Source: G965232465 sp965276005 (lineage in GTDB: Bacteria > Pseudomonadota > Alphaproteobacteria > JAQWUY01). From it: 64,000 nt of DNA. The number at the start of each line of letters is the position of its first letter. Positions within the stretch are counted from its first letter, which is position 1. The position numbers and the translations under genes were made by a program. This document shows positions 1-7,225 of this stretch, one piece after another. Where the stretch lies: positions 2,852,001-2,916,000 of the forward strand of contig OZ254962.1 of NCBI GenBank assembly GCA_965276005.1. The letters are read 5' to 3'. The notes below the pieces were generated by a model. The model made no database searches, was not told where the DNA came from, and saw only the letters and a program-made list of their open reading frames with translations.

Positions 1-721
1 GTTTAATGGCATTGGTGCTAACGCCGGTGGCATCGGCGATGTGTTGCACATCGCCCGCCCCTTGCTGAGAGGTATAGAAAAATGGCAATATCTTAGACAA
101 GGTATATGAAACCGTTGTCGACACGGGGACATTTTCCTCTGTATACGCCCGTTCGGCTAAGTTTTCTGCCCACAGGGAATCGTTGGCAAAGCCCGCCCCA
201 TGGGTGAGTGCGTTCGCCCTGTTTGTCGGGGTGTATACACGGTTTGCCCCGCTGCCCGTATAGGTCATATAAGGATTGTCCGCCCCCAATTCGTACGCCA
301 GTTCATCGGTTCCGCCGGTTGTCGGTGCCCATAGGTTGTTTTGGGCGGGATTGACCGGCTTAAACAAAGTTTCCACATAGAATCGAGGGAAATTATAGGT
401 GTATTTCGGTTTAAACTTGGACGGCATCCCCAACGCTGTTTGACGGGTGCCATGTCCAAACTCATGGGCGTTCCAAAACCACCCCCAATATACCCAAAAC
501 GCTCCGACACCCGCCAAAAACCGATTGCCCGATTTGCGTTCGACAGCACCCCAAACCACATCGCCAAGCGTTATACTGTTCTGTCCAAAATCCATAATCG
601 CTTGGTTGCTGATATTTTTATTACTAAATACAGCCGTATTTACATTGATGCGTTTCGTATCCGCAAAACTTACGGTAGTGAAACCAAGACAAAACGATGC
701 CAACAAATATACTTTTTTCAT
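1..721 (-). CDS. Secreted HExxH-motif protein (3' end outside window)
   Basis: The frame is open from an ATG at 721 to the window edge, giving at least 240 residues without a stop. The first ~20 residues form a signal peptide (MKK, hydrophobic stretch, SFA cleavage site), so the product is exported. Around residue 103 it carries NAHEFGHG, an HExxH zinc-metallopeptidase motif. A third zinc ligand cannot be assigned because the C-terminus is missing. The surrounding sequence is rich in Tyr, Trp and Asn. I do not recognise the family; a secreted or periplasmic peptidase is an inference from the motif and signal peptide alone. Confidence 0.6.
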   Translation of the reverse strand, partial: MKKVYLLASFCLGFTTVSFADTKRINVNTAVFSNKNISNQAIMDFGQNSITLGDVVWGAVERKSGNRFLAGVGAFWVYWGWFWNAHEFGHGTRQTALGMPSKFKPKYTYNFPRFYVETLFKPVNPAQNNLWAPTTGGTDELAYELGADNPYMTYTGSGANRVYTPTNRANALTHGAGFANDSLWAENLAERAYTEENVPVSTTVSYTLSKILPFFYTSQQGAGDVQHIADATGVSTNAIK

Positions 722-890
722 AACATATTCCTAAATCGATGCGATGGATACCATAGATATAACTGACATTATACTTAAAGCTATAACAATATGCAACACA
801 TATTTTTTATTTGTGCTTTTTTATGTTTTGTTGTAGGGGGCTGCCTTTTTATATTAGGTAAGGCAGGGAGTTATTGCTGCCTTATCAGTT

Positions 891-1127
891 TTACCCTTTT
901 GGGGGGTATGGGTCATTGCCATAAGAATTTTTTTCACGAATTTTGCCGTCTTTACCTTTTATGATGTGTTCAGAACGGTTATTTCGTGCTAATTCACTGC
1001 CTCTTTCGATAGCTTCTGCTTGTGTATCATGCACAGAAGATGCCCTATCGTTACCGGATTTTTTATTTTCCCATTTCCTATCAGGGCGTTTTTGTGTCCA
1101 AATGTCGTTGTTATCATTGTTTGACAT
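891..1127 (-). CDS. DUF2188-like small protein
   Basis: A 78-residue hydrophilic protein. The ATG at 1127 is preceded by GGAGAAATT, a good ribosome binding site; the longer upstream reading frame is not needed. The pattern of an aromatic/basic start, a central SVHDTQAEAIERGSELARNN helix and a GKDGKIREKNSYG end resembles DUF2188, a short domain of unknown function common in mobile and stress-related loci. It lies just downstream of another small protein on the same strand (start 1392), so the two are probably co-transcribed. Confidence 0.6.
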   Translation of the reverse strand: MSNNDNNDIWTQKRPDRKWENKKSGNDRASSVHDTQAEAIERGSELARNNRSEHIIKGKDGKIREKNSYGNDPYPPKG

Positions 1128-1203
1128 AACAATTTCTCCATAAAATAAAATGAATAGGAAGGGGAAATAATTCCCCTTACCCATTGCGTTAAAATTAAAA
1201 TGA

Positions 1204-1392
1204 TTATTCTTCCCGTATGTCGGTAGTGGAACCATTTTTTTGTACACTTGCGATGCCATTAAGAGCACCTTGTTTGGCTTCGTATCCCTGCAAAGATGTT
1301 GCAATGATTTCACCATTTGCAGCATGCAGATTAAACATCCACTTGTCATTGGATTGCTGCTCAATGACATAGTATCCACGAGGATTTACCAT
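1204..1392 (-). CDS. YegP-like DUF1508 protein
   Basis: About 62 residues from the ATG at 1392, which has a GGGGGTG ribosome-binding-like sequence 8 nt upstream; a GTG at 1401 in frame is a weaker alternative. The order GYYVIEQQSNDKWMFNLHAANGEIIATSLQGY is typical of the UPF0339/DUF1508 (YegP) fold, in which two such repeats form a small beta-rich protein. Only one repeat is present. Function is unknown in the family. It is probably the first gene of a two-gene unit with the DUF2188-like protein. Confidence 0.65.
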   Translation of the reverse strand: MVNPRGYYVIEQQSNDKWMFNLHAANGEIIATSLQGYEAKQGALNGIASVQKNGSTTDIREE

Positions 1393-1455
1393 ATTTATCA
1401 CCCCCTTTCTTAATTTTGGAGTGTTAAAGCGTACTTTGTAGTCTAAAATTAAGAC

Positions 1456-1484
1456 TTGCGAACGGGCGTTTTTTACTGTATAGT
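1456..1484 (+). promoter_or_regulatory. Predicted sigma70 promoter for a small RNA
   Basis: TTGCGA (1456-1461), a 17-nt spacer and TATAGT (1479-1484). The -10 sits in the left arm of a perfect 15-bp inverted repeat (1472-1486 and 1501-1515), so a dimeric regulator could cover it. The ACTGTATA context recurs in the promoters around 40050 and 41540. Confidence 0.4.
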
Positions 1485-1490
1485 CAGAGC

Positions 1491-1598
1491 AGTTAGTCTG
1501 TGACTATACAGTAAAGATACAATCGGTGATGCTTATTAACCAGTCGTATCGCCCGATAAGCCTAGTTAGATCCGTGATTCTGCTAGGCTTATTTTTAT
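1491..1598 (+). ncRNA. Putative ~105-nt small RNA with intrinsic terminator
   Basis: The interval between the predicted promoter at 1456-1484 and a strong terminator has no plausible ORF. The terminator is ATAAGCCTAG (1556-1565) pairing with CTAGGCTTAT (1583-1592), followed by TTTT. The second arm of the 15-bp inverted repeat forms the 5' part of the transcript. This is a prediction from promoter plus terminator only; the target and role are unknown. It lies directly upstream of the R-M island. Confidence 0.35.
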
Positions 1599-1666
1599 AT
1601 ATACCAATTTTATACTTATGTCAAGCAAAAAATATTAAATAAATTGCATACATAACAAGACATATC

Positions 1667-1695
1667 TTGACAGTTCTGTTTTTATATGTTATGGT
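1667..1695 (+). promoter_or_regulatory. Predicted promoter of the half-size S gene
   Basis: TTGACA (1667-1672), 17-nt spacer, TATGGT (1690-1695), about 80 nt upstream of the ATG at 1776. It would drive the half-size specificity gene and the closely following hsdS1. Confidence 0.45.
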
Positions 1696-1775
1696 ATCAT
1701 TTATTTAAAAATATTGCTACATGTAGTGGTATATAGTGGCTGGGTTTTGATGTTTCAAGGGATGGAAATGAAAAA

Positions 1776-2339
1776 ATGTATACATTAGGGGAATGGGTTA
1801 CGATTCACAATGGGATTACGACCGTTAAGTCGGGTGGTATTGCCTGTTGTTTATTACTTGCCAAGTCGATAAATGCACAGGGTATTGAGTATTCTGAATT
1901 GGAAAATACTTTTGCTACCAGTCGAATAAAGCCATTGCAACGGGGGGATGTATTGGTTGTAAATCGTGGTAGGTTTTCTGTGGGTTTGGTAGGGGATGAT
2001 GTACCTGATAGGGATATTGCCGTGCCCTCTTTTGTGTTTACGCTGCGGGTGGGGGATACGGCACGGGTTTTACCTGCGTATGTGCATTATTATTTGAATA
2101 CACGCACAGCCCAAAACCGTATGCGTGCTATGCAGCAAGGGGGGGGGATTCGGTTTATATCAAAGTCTGATTTAATGGCTATGCCGATTGTATTACCTGA
2201 TATGCCAACCCAAAGACGCATTGCCTATTTGTATAATAAGGTATTACAAGCACAGCAATTGCGACAACAACAGATTCAATTATTAGATGATTATATAAAC
2301 GCTTTACATTTAGAAAATATGTGTATAGGTGGGGAATGA
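1776..2339 (+). CDS. Half-size type I specificity (S) protein
   Basis: 187 residues, about half of a normal HsdS. One target-recognition domain (about residues 1-145) is followed by a conserved-spacer helix (QRRIAYLYNKVLQAQQLRQQQIQLLDDYINAL). Half-size S proteins can dimerise to give a complete specificity unit, or may be remnants. hsdS1 begins 5 nt after its stop, so the two are co-transcribed. A run of nine G (2139-2147) encodes three Gly in the recognition domain; a one-base slip would truncate the protein. Whether it works with HsdM or is a silent donor of a recognition domain cannot be told from the sequence. Confidence 0.65.
   Translation: MYTLGEWVTIHNGITTVKSGGIACCLLLAKSINAQGIEYSELENTFATSRIKPLQRGDVLVVNRGRFSVGLVGDDVPDRDIAVPSFVFTLRVGDTARVLPAYVHYYLNTRTAQNRMRAMQQGGGIRFISKSDLMAMPIVLPDMPTQRRIAYLYNKVLQAQQLRQQQIQLLDDYINALHLENMCIGGE
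2139..2147 (+). repeat. G9 homopolymer inside the half-size S gene
   Basis: Nine consecutive G read as GGG GGG GGG (Gly-Gly-Gly) in frame. Tracts of this length are slippage-prone; the sequenced length is the ON state. Confidence 0.7.
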
Positions 2340-2344
2340 TAAAA

Positions 2345-3568
2345 ATGACAGACACAACAAAAAATCCTGAGCTGCGGTTTCCTGAGTTTATTGGTAATGC
2401 GGATTATGATTGGCAGGTTAAGCGGTTGGGGGATATTTGTGTTAAAATTGGGCGGACTGTTGGATTTAAAAATGTCGATAGTTATAGTATAAGTGCGGGC
2501 ATTGGTTTTGTGTCCCATATGGATAAATGGGGCAAAGATAATGCAGGCAAACAAAAGGAAAAATACCTGCATATAAAAAAAGGAGAGTTCGTATATAATA
2601 AGGGAAATTCTAAACAATATCCCTATGGCTGTACATATCTCTTAACCCATGCTAAAGAAATTGCTGTGCCTAATGTATTCATAGCATTTTCAGCGGATAC
2701 CGATGTTGTAAATCTTAAATTTTTAGAATATTTTTTCATATTGGGTAAACATAACCAATATTTACGCAAATATATAACCAGTAGTGCTCGATCTGATGGT
2801 TTGGTGAACCTAAATAAAAGTGACTTTTTTAAAATTATTTTGCATGTACCCCACCTTGACGAACAACAAAAGATAGCGGGTTTTTTATCTTCTATTGACA
2901 GGCGTTTGGTATTGTTGCAGGCGAAGTATGATCGGCTGATGGATTACAAACGGGGCATTATGCAACAGATTTTCACCCAAAAAATAAGATTCAAAAAAAC
3001 CAATGGCACCGATTATCCCAAATGGCAACAAAACCGTTTGGGGGTGATATGTAAGTTTTTTTCTGGGGGGACTCCATTATCTAAAAATACAGAATATTAT
3101 AATGGCAATATTCCTTTTATTGGGTCTGGTGAAATTAAAAACTTAATAACTGAAAAGAAAATAAATGAAATGGCAATGCGAGAATCTTCTGCCAAGATGG
3201 TTGAAGTAGGCGATTTACTATATGCTCTATATGGTGCGACTAGTGGGGAAGTGGCAATATCAAAAATTAAGGGTGCTATAAATCAAGCTATATTATGCAT
3301 TAGGTCTAACCAAATAAATATTGCCTATCTTTATTATCAGCTATTGCATAGCAAAGAACGCATTTTGCAGAAATATTTACAAGGTGGACAAGGCAATTTG
3401 TCCGCAACAATTGTAAAGCAACTACAAGTCGACTTTCCCCACCCCGACGAACAAAAACACATTGCCGATTTTTTGTCTGCTATCGACTACAAAATCGACA
3501 CCCTAAACACGCAAATAATCCAAACCAAACAATACAAAAAATCCCTCATGCAAAGAATGTTTGTGTAG
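2345..3568 (+). CDS. hsdS: Type I R-M specificity subunit HsdS (copy 1)
   Basis: 407 residues from the ATG at 2345 (GGGGAATG upstream). Two target-recognition domains are each followed by a conserved helix: residues ~170-215 with DEQQKIAGFLSSIDRRL, and the C-terminal DEQKHIADFLSAIDYKI block. HsdS directs the HsdM2S methylase and HsdR nuclease to a bipartite DNA site. The central conserved block (about 2855-3048) and the last ~130 bp (3437-3568) are almost identical at DNA level to hsdS2 (7961-9199), while the recognition domains differ. That pattern suits exchange of recognition domains by homologous recombination. A DUF3800 gene follows 15 nt downstream. Confidence 0.9.
   Translation: MTDTTKNPELRFPEFIGNADYDWQVKRLGDICVKIGRTVGFKNVDSYSISAGIGFVSHMDKWGKDNAGKQKEKYLHIKKGEFVYNKGNSKQYPYGCTYLLTHAKEIAVPNVFIAFSADTDVVNLKFLEYFFILGKHNQYLRKYITSSARSDGLVNLNKSDFFKIILHVPHLDEQQKIAGFLSSIDRRLVLLQAKYDRLMDYKRGIMQQIFTQKIRFKKTNGTDYPKWQQNRLGVICKFFSGGTPLSKNTEYYNGNIPFIGSGEIKNLITEKKINEMAMRESSAKMVEVGDLLYALYGATSGEVAISKIKGAINQAILCIRSNQINIAYLYYQLLHSKERILQKYLQGGQGNLSATIVKQLQVDFPHPDEQKHIADFLSAIDYKIDTLNTQIIQTKQYKKSLMQRMFV
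2855..3048 (+). repeat. Direct repeat A1: central conserved block of hsdS1
   Basis: About 190 bp nearly identical to 8476-8669 in hsdS2 and in the same orientation. It covers the spacer helices and the first residues of recognition domain 2. A crossover between copies would exchange domain 2 or delete the ~5.6 kb between them. Confidence 0.75.
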
Positions 3569-3583
3569 GGGAAAGGTAGAAAA

Positions 3584-4336
3584 ATGAATTTTAGCGATTA
3601 CATCGTATATGTGGACGAAAGTGGCGATCATGGTATGGGGAAAATGGATCCTTGTTATCCTATATTTGTACTGACATTTTGTGTGTTTAAAAAAGATCAT
3701 TATTGTAATGTGGTATTGCCCACAATGTCCCGATTTAAAATGAAATATTGGGGGCATAATAATATAATCTTGCATGAGGCAGATATGCGTAGACCTAGGA
3801 AAAAACAGGATTACTTTTTAAACAATGCACAAATTAAATCAAGTTTTATGGCGGATTTATCTAATATTATGCACAGCATAGAATTTTTTTATATCACAAC
3901 AATTATAGATAAAACAAAGCTAAAAGGACATGTACACCAAGACAGTATATATGAATTTTCACTGCTGTTTTGTATGGAAAGGTTACACAAACAATTACAA
4001 ATTAGTGAAATCGGTAAAACGGTTGATATTTTTATCGAAAAACGGGGCAATAATGAAGACAGAGAGCTAGAATTAGAGTTTCTTAAAATCTTGTCTGGTC
4101 GCCAACAAACATTTAATACCCATACAAGATTTAACGATATTACATATAATTTTAATTTGGAGCATAAGGCAAAAAATATAACAGGGATGCAGATTGCTGA
4201 TTTAATCGCCCGCCCGATGGGTATAAACTATTTAAGACCCCATCAGCACAATCAAGCATATGGCATTATTGCCAATAAAAACAGCTTATATGCACTGCGA
4301 AAGGCACTGCAAATGATAAAAATATACCCCACATAA
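3584..4336 (+). CDS. DUF3800 protein (RNase H-fold family)
   Basis: 250 residues. The start MNFSDYIVYVDESGDHG carries the hallmark DES motif of DUF3800 (residues ~11-13), and ITGMQIADLIARPMG near residue 205 is the conserved C-terminal acidic motif (QxADL). DUF3800 proteins have an RNase H-like fold and often sit in defence and R-M islands; the substrate is unknown. The gene follows hsdS1 by 15 nt. Its stop codon abuts a terminator hairpin (4342-4365) belonging to a convergent small RNA on the minus strand. A deletion remnant of a second copy lies at 10245-10370 and a diverged relative at 40206-40901, each also next to such an RNA or promoter module. Confidence 0.8.
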   Translation: MNFSDYIVYVDESGDHGMGKMDPCYPIFVLTFCVFKKDHYCNVVLPTMSRFKMKYWGHNNIILHEADMRRPRKKQDYFLNNAQIKSSFMADLSNIMHSIEFFYITTIIDKTKLKGHVHQDSIYEFSLLFCMERLHKQLQISEIGKTVDIFIEKRGNNEDRELELEFLKILSGRQQTFNTHTRFNDITYNFNLEHKAKNITGMQIADLIARPMGINYLRPHQHNQAYGIIANKNSLYALRKALQMIKIYPT

Positions 4337-4393
4337 CAAAAGGGCTTCGAGTCCTCTCAAAGCCCAGATGTCGACCGCGTCCTCGCAATCCTT
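4336..4393 (-). ncRNA. Putative small RNA 1, convergent with DUF3800
   Basis: On the minus strand TTGCAT (4428-4423), a 17-nt spacer and TATTAT (4405-4400) form a near-consensus promoter. The ~58-nt transcript starts near AAGGA and ends in GGGCTT...AAGCCC (4365-4342) followed by TTTT at the DUF3800 stop codon. There is no start codon in the transcript. Paralogous units at 4520-4574 and 10304-10364 share the promoter, the AAGGA start and the hairpin position but differ in the middle. Confidence 0.5.
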
Positions 4394-4399
4394 ATGCAG

Positions 4400-4486
4400 A
4401 TAATAAGGTATATTTTGATAAAATGCAACACTTTTTTTAAAAAAAACGCAACATTTTTTTAACAACATATTGAAAGGCTATATAAT
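4400..4486. promoter_or_regulatory. Divergent promoter module 1
   Basis: Minus-strand promoter TTGCAT-17-TATTAT (4428-4400) for small RNA 1, and plus-strand TTAACA (4459-4464)-16-TATAAT (4481-4486) reading toward hsdM. A poly-T/poly-A stretch lies between them. The module recurs at 4581-4645 and 10371-10452, with the leftward promoter almost base-for-base conserved. Confidence 0.55.
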
Positions 4487-4519
4487 ACTTGGCAAATGAC
4501 AAAAATATACTCCGAAAAA

Positions 4520-4574
4520 CCAAAAGCCCCAGTATCCACTGAGACTTAGGGTCGATTGGGAACTCCCGATCCTT
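4520..4574 (-). ncRNA. Putative small RNA 2
   Basis: Minus-strand promoter TTGCAT (4609-4604), 17-nt spacer, TATTAT (4586-4581). The predicted ~55-nt RNA begins with CAAGGAT, contains a small GGGA/TCCC hairpin, and ends in an 8-bp hairpin (4545-4526) with G-U pairs followed by TTTTGGTTTTT. The unit is a tandem copy of small RNA 1 with a different core, so promoter and architecture are kept while the body varies. Confidence 0.5.
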
Positions 4575-4580
4575 GTTCGG

Positions 4581-4645
4581 ATAATAAGGTATATTTTAAC
4601 AAAATGCAACACTTTTTTTAACAACACATCGAAAGATTATATAAA
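4581..4645. promoter_or_regulatory. Divergent promoter module 2 (hsdM promoter)
   Basis: Leftward TTGCAT-17-TATTAT for small RNA 2; rightward TTAACA (4618-4623), 16-nt spacer, TATAAA (4640-4645), 22 nt before the hsdM start at 4667. The close packing means the two polymerases share one regulatory region. Confidence 0.55.
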
Positions 4646-4666
4646 ACTGACAGAAGGGAAAAAACA

Positions 4667-6190
4667 ATGACCGATAAAATACAACAGCAACAGATTAACG
4701 ATGCCGTGTGGAAAGCCTGTGATACTTTTCGGGGGGTCGTCGATGCGGGGCAGTATAAAGACTACATATTGATTATGTTGTTTTTAAAATATATTTCTGA
4801 TACTTGGAATGCCAAAATTGCCGTGTACAAACGGCAATTCGGCGGCGATACAGACCGTGTCGAACGGCGTATGCGTAACGAGCGGTTTATTATCCCCGAA
4901 GGGTCGTCATTTTATGACTTGTTGGCAAAAAGCACTGTCGACAATTTGGGCGAAGAAATCGACATTGCTTTGGAAAATCTCGAAGACGCCAACAAAAGCA
5001 AATTAGCCGGCGTGTTTCGGGATATAAGCTTTAACAGCGAATCCAACTTGGGCAAGACCAAAGACCGTAACAAACGCCTGCAACACCTGCTAAATGATTT
5101 TAACAGCGATACTTTAAAACTGACCCCCGATCGGGTAGCCGAAGATGTTATTGGCGAAGCGTATATGTACTTGATTGAAAAATTTGGGGCGGGGGCGGGC
5201 AAAAAAGCCGGTGAGTTCTATACGCCGGCTATGGTATCGAGTTTGGTGGCACGGCTTGCCGATGCCCCGGTGGGGTCGACTATTTATGATCCGGCATGTG
5301 GGGCGGGGTCGCTGTTGATAAAGACCGCCTTACAGACCGCATCGGAAAACTTTTCTCTGTATGGGCAAGAGGTTAACGGACAGACTTGGGCGATGTGCCG
5401 TATGAACATGTTCCTACACAGTATGGACAGTGCCGATATTCGCTGGGGCAATACCCTAACAGAGCCGCTGATTTTAGAAAACGACACCATCAAACAATTC
5501 GATATAGTGGTGGCAAACCCGCCGTTTAGCCTAGACAAATGGGGGGCGGACACCGCCGCCGCCGATGTATACACCCGCTTTTGGCGGGGCATACCGCCCA
5601 AGTCAAAAGGCGATTATGCGTTTATCAGCCATATGATCGAATCGGCTAAACAGCAATCGGGCAAAGTCGTTGTCGTAGTACCACACGGGGTATTATTTCG
5701 AGGTGCATCCGAAGGCAAAATCCGCCAAGCGATTATCGAAGAAAACCTACTCGATGCGGTTATAGGATTGCCAGCAGGTATGTTTAGCACAACCGGCATC
5801 CCCGTAGCCATCTTAATATTCGACCGCAGCCGTGAAGCCGGCGGCACAAACGCCCGCCGCACCGATATAGTGTTCATAGACGCATCACAACAATACGACA
5901 GCAGCAGCAAACAAAATGTCTTAACCGATGCCCATGTGCAAGACATATACACCGCTTATAAAACCCGTAAAGCGGTCGACAAGTACTGTGCGGTGGTGGC
6001 GAGACAAGACATACAAGACAACGATTACAATCTAAATATCCCCCGATATGTGGATACCTTTGAACAACAAACCCCTATAAATTTAAGCGAAGTCGCCAGT
6101 CAGTTAAAACAACTGGACAAAGATATACAAACTATAAATGCCGACATTGCCGAATACTGTAGGCAACTAGGTATCGATACACCGTTTTAA
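4667..6190 (+). CDS. hsdM: Type I R-M DNA methyltransferase HsdM
   Basis: 507 residues, normal length. An N-terminal HsdM_N helical domain (1-160) precedes the N6-adenine methylase domain with motif I YDPACGAGSLL (207-217) and the catalytic NPPF (284-287). The protein uses S-adenosylmethionine to methylate adenine in the site chosen by HsdS, and joins HsdR to form the restriction complex. AGAAGGG precedes the ATG. It has its own promoter module just upstream. The rhuM remnant starts a few bases after its stop. Confidence 0.95.
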   Translation: MTDKIQQQQINDAVWKACDTFRGVVDAGQYKDYILIMLFLKYISDTWNAKIAVYKRQFGGDTDRVERRMRNERFIIPEGSSFYDLLAKSTVDNLGEEIDIALENLEDANKSKLAGVFRDISFNSESNLGKTKDRNKRLQHLLNDFNSDTLKLTPDRVAEDVIGEAYMYLIEKFGAGAGKKAGEFYTPAMVSSLVARLADAPVGSTIYDPACGAGSLLIKTALQTASENFSLYGQEVNGQTWAMCRMNMFLHSMDSADIRWGNTLTEPLILENDTIKQFDIVVANPPFSLDKWGADTAAADVYTRFWRGIPPKSKGDYAFISHMIESAKQQSGKVVVVVPHGVLFRGASEGKIRQAIIEENLLDAVIGLPAGMFSTTGIPVAILIFDRSREAGGTNARRTDIVFIDASQQYDSSSKQNVLTDAHVQDIYTAYKTRKAVDKYCAVVARQDIQDNDYNLNIPRYVDTFEQQTPINLSEVASQLKQLDKDIQTINADIAEYCRQLGIDTPF

Positions 6191-6206
6191 AGGGGGATTG
6201 AAAAAA

Positions 6207-6636
6207 ATGACCGATAAAAAAACATTTTTAACCGTACAAGACGAAATGACCGAGTTTTTATTATACACCGCCCCCGATGGTGATGTAAAAGTCGAGGTGA
6301 TTCTCAGTCATGAAACTATTTGGCTTACCCAAAAACAAATGGCGGTATTGTTTGGGGTTGACCGTACCAGTATCAGCAGGCACCTAAAGAATATTTTTGA
6401 ATCGGGTGAATTGGATGTAAAAGTGGTATGTGCAGAAATTGCACACACCACGCAACACGGTGCGATACCTGACAAAAATCAAACCCAAAATACTCGAAGG
6501 ATACGGTACCATAACCCGAAAACAGGCAAACGAAAAAGCCACCGCCGAATACAAAAAATTCAACAAAACCCAAACTCTAGAATCAGATTTTGACAAACAT
6601 ATCAAAAAATTTATGGACAAACACAAGGACACATAA
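6207..6636 (+). pseudogene. RhuM-family gene with internal deletion
   Basis: The first ~90 codons from the ATG at 6207 match the start of RhuM proteins: a WLTQKQMAVLFGVDRTSISRHLKNI helix-turn-helix and CAEIAHTTQHGAI. The frame then runs into unrelated sequence. The family C-terminus (ITRKQANEKATAEYKKFNKTQ) continues in another frame to 6636. Intact RhuM proteins are several times longer, so most of the middle is gone. RhuM genes are frequent passengers of type I R-M loci; this one is decayed. Confidence 0.75.
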
Positions 6637-6667
6637 AAGGCATGCGGACAATAAAATATAGTACAAT

Positions 6668-6690
6668 TTTTAAGTATTTTGGTGTATAAT
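6668..6690 (+). promoter_or_regulatory. Internal promoter of the TIR module
   Basis: A perfect TATAAT (6685-6690) with a weak -35 (ACAATT/TACAAT, about 17 nt upstream) lies 46 nt before the ATG at 6737. The membrane/TIR genes can therefore be expressed apart from hsdM. Confidence 0.4.
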
Positions 6691-6736
6691 GGGCGTGTGC
6701 GTGGTTTTTTAATTGGGTGTATGAGGGAGAATTAAG

Positions 6737-7225
6737 ATGGCGGAAACAGATAATAAAGGCGAAAAATTCTTGGGCGTAAAAAATATTGCTGATAAGAACA
6801 GGGCGGAAGTAATAACGCACTTACAAATGATTCAAGATATTGTCGAGCGTATGGCACGGTGTTCGTTTTGGATTAAGGGGTGGACGATTGCTTTGGTTGT
6901 TGCCGTGCTGGCGGTAATGTTTAGAATAGGCGGAAATCCTAACATGTATTTATGGGTTGTACCCATAGTATTATTGGGCTGTTTAGATGCGTATTATTTG
7001 TGGCAAGAACGCTGTTTTCGTGGGACTTATGATATTGTCCGTATGCAACAAGAAACCGATTTTGCTATGAAACCTGATACGGGCAATAAATATATACCTG
7101 TGTTAATATCAAAAACAATATTTTGGTTTTATTTCACTTTGTGTGGGCTGATGGGATTAGCTATTTGGAGTGTTACAGATGTGGGTTTAATTGGGTTTAT
7201 ATTAGGGGAGATATGTAATGGGTAA
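6737..7225 (+). CDS. Membrane protein partnered with a TIR protein
   Basis: 162 residues with GAGGGAG upstream. A hydrophilic N-terminus with helix NRAEVITHLQMIQDIVERMA is followed by three hydrophobic segments: ~47-65, ~69-88 (with DAYYLWQERCFR after it) and ~128-157. The organisation resembles small membrane proteins found beside TIR-like genes in defence islands; I know no formal name for it. The next gene starts 8 nt inside its end, so the two products are made together. A membrane effector or anchor for the TIR protein is the natural inference, by analogy with Thoeris and other TIR systems whose second subunit senses a nucleotide signal. Confidence 0.6.
   Translation: MAETDNKGEKFLGVKNIADKNRAEVITHLQMIQDIVERMARCSFWIKGWTIALVVAVLAVMFRIGGNPNMYLWVVPIVLLGCLDAYYLWQERCFRGTYDIVRMQQETDFAMKPDTGNKYIPVLISKTIFWFYFTLCGLMGLAIWSVTDVGLIGFILGEICNG

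Noticed and set aside
1472..1515. LexA/SOS box from ACTGTATA...TATACAGT
   Set aside because: The half sites are much too far apart for the enterobacterial LexA box, and alphaproteobacterial LexA uses a different motif.
4286..4468. Minus-strand ORF of 60 codons over the first small-RNA unit, with a similar one at 10252-10437
   Set aside because: The similarity between them comes from the repeated promoter DNA. Their starts lie upstream of the predicted transcription starts, and the frame in the middle copy is broken.
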